The notes under the pieces were generated by a model. That model saw only the letters and a program-made list of their open reading frames with translations. It had not been told where the DNA came from and ran no database searches. A stretch of 64,000 nucleotides of DNA, taken from contig JADCDI010000081.1 of NCBI GenBank assembly GCA_020251025.1, positions 1 to 64,000 of the forward strand, read 5' to 3'. Each line of letters starts with the position of its first letter. The stretch's first letter is position 1. The DNA is from Rhodobacter sp. Its GTDB lineage: Bacteria > Pseudomonadota > Alphaproteobacteria > Rhodobacterales > Rhodobacteraceae. The position numbers and the translations under genes were made by a program. Shown one piece after another: positions 61,246 through 64,000 of the stretch.

Positions 61246-62829
61246 ATGCACCGGTTTTTTCCCGCAATTTTAACGGCATTGTCGCTGGCGCTGGCGGGGT
61301 CCGGCGCGGCCTGCGCCCAATCGGTGGCCTTCCGGCAGGCGGTGGCAGAGGCGGCGGGGCAGGACGAGGTTGTTGCGGCCTTCTACCTTGGGCGGAATTA
61401 TGATGCGATCTGGACAGAGGCCGATGATGCCGCGCGGCGCAGTGCGTTGCTTGGCGTCCTGGCGCGCGCGTCGGACCACGGCCTTCCTGTCAGCCGCTAT
61501 GATGCGGCCCAATTGACCGACGCGCTGCGCAACGCCCGAAGCGAACGCGACCGGGGGCGCGCCGAAGTGGCGATGACGCGGGCCTTTCTGGACTACGCGC
61601 GCGATGTCCAGACCGGGGTCCTGGTGCCGGCCAGGGTCGATCCCGGCATCCTGCGCGAGGTTGCGGTGCGCGACCGGCGCGCGCAGCTTGAGGATTTCAT
61701 CGCGGCCGACCCGGCGGCCTATCTGCGGCAACTGCCGCCGAATTCGGCCGGATATGTGCAGCTCATGCGCGAAAAGCTGGCGCTGGAAGACCTGATCGCC
61801 CGGGGCGGCTGGGGGCCGGCGGTTCAGGCAAAGGCGCTGGCACCGGGCGAATCGGGTCCGCAGGTTGTTGCCCTGCGCGACCGCCTGGTGGAGATGGGTT
61901 TTCTGCGCCAAAGCGCGTCCCGGTCCTACGACGCCGCCCTGCAGCGGGCCGTGCAGGCGTTCCAGCTTCGGCATGGTCTGACTGCCGATGGCATTGCCGG
62001 CCCCGGCACCATGCAGGACATCAATGTCCCCCCCGAAGAGCGTCTGAAATCCGTGATCGTGGCGATGGAACGCGAGCGCTGGCTCCCCGTTGACCGGGGC
62101 GCGCGCCATGTCTGGGTCAACCTGACCGATTTCACCGCCCGGATCGTGGATCGGGGCAAGATCACCTTTCAGACCCGGTCGGTCATCGGCAAGAACGTTC
62201 CCGATCAGCGCAGCCCCGAATTCTCGGACCAGATGGAATACATGGTCATCAATCCAAGCTGGCACGTGCCGCGCTCGATCTCCACGAAGGAATATCTGCC
62301 CCTTCTGAAAATGGACCGCAACGCGGTGTCACATCTGAAGATTACCGACCGGTCCGGGCAGGTGATCCCGCGCGAGTCGATCGATTTTGCCGCCTATACG
62401 GCGGCGGATTTCCCCTTTTCGATGCGCCAGCCGCCGTCGGACGACAATGCCCTTGGGAAGGTGAAGTTCATGTTTCCCAACCCTCACGACATTTACCTGC
62501 ATGACACGCCGCAGAAGTCGCTTTTTGCCAGAGAGGTGCGGGCCTACAGCCACGGCTGCATCCGTCTGAACGACCCGTTCGATTTTGCCTATGCGCTTCT
62601 TGCGCCGCAGTCCGCCGATCCGCAGGGCGAATTCGCAAGCCACCTGTCTGCGGCAGTTGAAACAGTGATCAGCCTGGCGGCCCCGGTCCCGGTTCATCTG
62701 GTCTATTTCACCGCCTATCCGACCGCCAAAGGCGAGATGGCCTATCGGCGGGATGTTTACGGCCGCGATGCCAGGATATTCGAAGCCCTGACAGAGGCCG
62801 GGGTGGTACTGAACCCTGTTCGCGGCTAA
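61246..62829 (+). CDS. L,D-transpeptidase (YkuD domain, YcbB/LdtD-like) with PG-binding domain
   Basis: [51 protein letters not shown]; catalytic [30 protein letters not shown]. Start proposed at MHRFFPAIL. Confidence 0.93.
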   Translation: MHRFFPAILTALSLALAGSGAACAQSVAFRQAVAEAAGQDEVVAAFYLGRNYDAIWTEADDAARRSALLGVLARASDHGLPVSRYDAAQLTDALRNARSERDRGRAEVAMTRAFLDYARDVQTGVLVPARVDPGILREVAVRDRRAQLEDFIAADPAAYLRQLPPNSAGYVQLMREKLALEDLIARGGWGPAVQAKALAPGESGPQVVALRDRLVEMGFLRQSASRSYDAALQRAVQAFQLRHGLTADGIAGPGTMQDINVPPEERLKSVIVAMERERWLPVDRGARHVWVNLTDFTARIVDRGKITFQTRSVIGKNVPDQRSPEFSDQMEYMVINPSWHVPRSISTKEYLPLLKMDRNAVSHLKITDRSGQVIPRESIDFAAYTAADFPFSMRQPPSDDNALGKVKFMFPNPHDIYLHDTPQKSLFAREVRAYSHGCIRLNDPFDFAYALLAPQSADPQGEFASHLSAAVETVISLAAPVPVHLVYFTAYPTAKGEMAYRRDVYGRDARIFEALTEAGVVLNPVRG

Positions 62830-62875
62830 ATCAGGCGTGCCGGGCAGCACAGGCCCGAAACCGCCGGGGGCGATC

Positions 62876-63967
62876 ATGGGCCACACGATCCGCGATATTG
62901 CAGCCGCCCTTGGGGCGCGGGCCGAGGGTGACCTTGATCTGGTGATCCTTTCAGCGTCCGAACCCGCAACCGCCGGTCCCGATGCGCTGGCCCTGGCGAT
63001 GGACCCCAAATATGCCGAAGGTCTGGCCCAGGGTGCCGCCCGTGCTGCAATCCTGTGGCAGGGTGCAGACTGGCGCGCGCTTGGCCTGGCGGCCGCCTTG
63101 TGGGTCAGCCGCCCGCGTATCGCGCTTGCGGGCCTGTCGCAGTTGCTGGATCCCGGGCCGGGACTTGCGCCGGGCCTGCATCCGCTGTGCGACATTCACC
63201 CCTCTGCGCAGATCGGGGATGGCGCGCGGATCGGACCTTTCGTGACAATCGGGGCGGGCTGCGTGATCGGGCCGGGGGCACGGATCGCCAGCCATGTCTC
63301 GATAGGCGATGCGGCACGGATCGGGTCTGACGCGCTGATCCTGCAGGGCGTGCGCATCGGGCCGCGGGTCAGGATCGGTGACAGGTTCATCTGCCAGCCG
63401 GGCGCGGTGATCGGGGGCGATGGGTTTTCCTTTGTGACCCCGGAAAAATCGGGTGTCGAGGAAATCCGCGAAACGCTCGGGGTGCGCGCCGGGCATCATC
63501 CACAGGGCTGGATCCGCATTCATTCGCTGGGGTCGGTCGTGATCGGCGATGATGTCGAACTGGGGGCCAACGTCTGCATCGACCGGGGCACGATCCGCGA
63601 CACCGAAATCGGGTCGGGGACGAAGCTGGATAACCTTGTCCACGTCGGGCACAACGTGACCGTGGGCCGCGACTGCCTGCTGTGCGGGCAGGTCGGCATC
63701 GCCGGATCGGCGCGCATCGGCGACCGCGTGGTGATGGCGGGGCAATGCGGGGTCAATGACAACATCTTTGTGGGCGATGACGTGATTGCGGGCGGTGCCA
63801 CCAAGATATTCACCAACGCACCGGCGGGTCGCGTGCTGCTGGGCTATCCGGCGGTGAAGATGACCACGCATATCGAAATGCAAAAGGCGCTGCGCCGCCT
63901 GCCGCGCCTGGCCGCAACCGTGGCCGCCCTGCAGAAGGCCATTTCAAAGCCGGCCGGGAAAGACTAA
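62876..63967 (+). CDS. lpxD: UDP-3-O-(3-hydroxymyristoyl)glucosamine N-acyltransferase
   Basis: Hexapeptide repeats [66 protein letters not shown]. Confidence 0.95.
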   Translation: MGHTIRDIAAALGARAEGDLDLVILSASEPATAGPDALALAMDPKYAEGLAQGAARAAILWQGADWRALGLAAALWVSRPRIALAGLSQLLDPGPGLAPGLHPLCDIHPSAQIGDGARIGPFVTIGAGCVIGPGARIASHVSIGDAARIGSDALILQGVRIGPRVRIGDRFICQPGAVIGGDGFSFVTPEKSGVEEIRETLGVRAGHHPQGWIRIHSLGSVVIGDDVELGANVCIDRGTIRDTEIGSGTKLDNLVHVGHNVTVGRDCLLCGQVGIAGSARIGDRVVMAGQCGVNDNIFVGDDVIAGGATKIFTNAPAGRVLLGYPAVKMTTHIEMQKALRRLPRLAATVAALQKAISKPAGKD

Positions 63968-64000
63968 GTCATCACGGTGCTTGATCGGGGGAAACCATGG

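Noticed and set aside
63968-64000. Start of a following gene (ATGG at 63997), possibly fabZ by lpxD synteny
   Set aside because: Only a start codon is visible; not enough sequence to support a call.

Overview
The window is a high-GC alphaproteobacterial chromosome segment, Rhodobacterales-like by gene content. It is almost fully coding and mostly housekeeping. It opens with the end of tuf and the first nine genes of the S10 ribosomal operon (rpsJ to rplP). That operon then stops at a recognisable terminator, where unrelated genes follow instead of rpmC/rpsQ. Other recognised genes or families include csp, modBC, acs, leuB, tRNA-Pro(CGG), fghA, neuB-like, moaA, glmU, gph-like, acuI-like, argC, ccmE, xerD, aroK/aroB, a class III aminotransferase, a folate/corrinoid C1 cluster, ppx/gppA, rlmE, an L,D-transpeptidase and lpxD. 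The items most worth a second look are: (i) a LuxR regulator / cysteine-less periplasmic SUOX-fold protein / hybrid histidine kinase module at 34.9-38.8 kb, a candidate pterin-sensing phosphorelay analogous to PruR-DcpA; (ii) a GH108 muramidase plus holin pair beside ccmE, probably a gene-transfer-agent-type lysis cassette; (iii) a MeTr / MTHFR / RACo cluster suggesting a split methionine synthase or related C1 pathway, with Arg/Gly-rich protein tails and an unusual paired palindrome; (iv) an AT-richer one-gene islet (AlbA_2/Schlafen-like) next to tRNA-Pro; (v) two decayed insertion sequence remnants (IS3-like and ISAs1-like) in apparently empty DNA; (vi) an outer-membrane protein gene split by a single in-frame TAG; (vii) tandem palindromes between a GntR gene and its aminotransferase neighbour. 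All family calls come from reading the translations; no database search was run.
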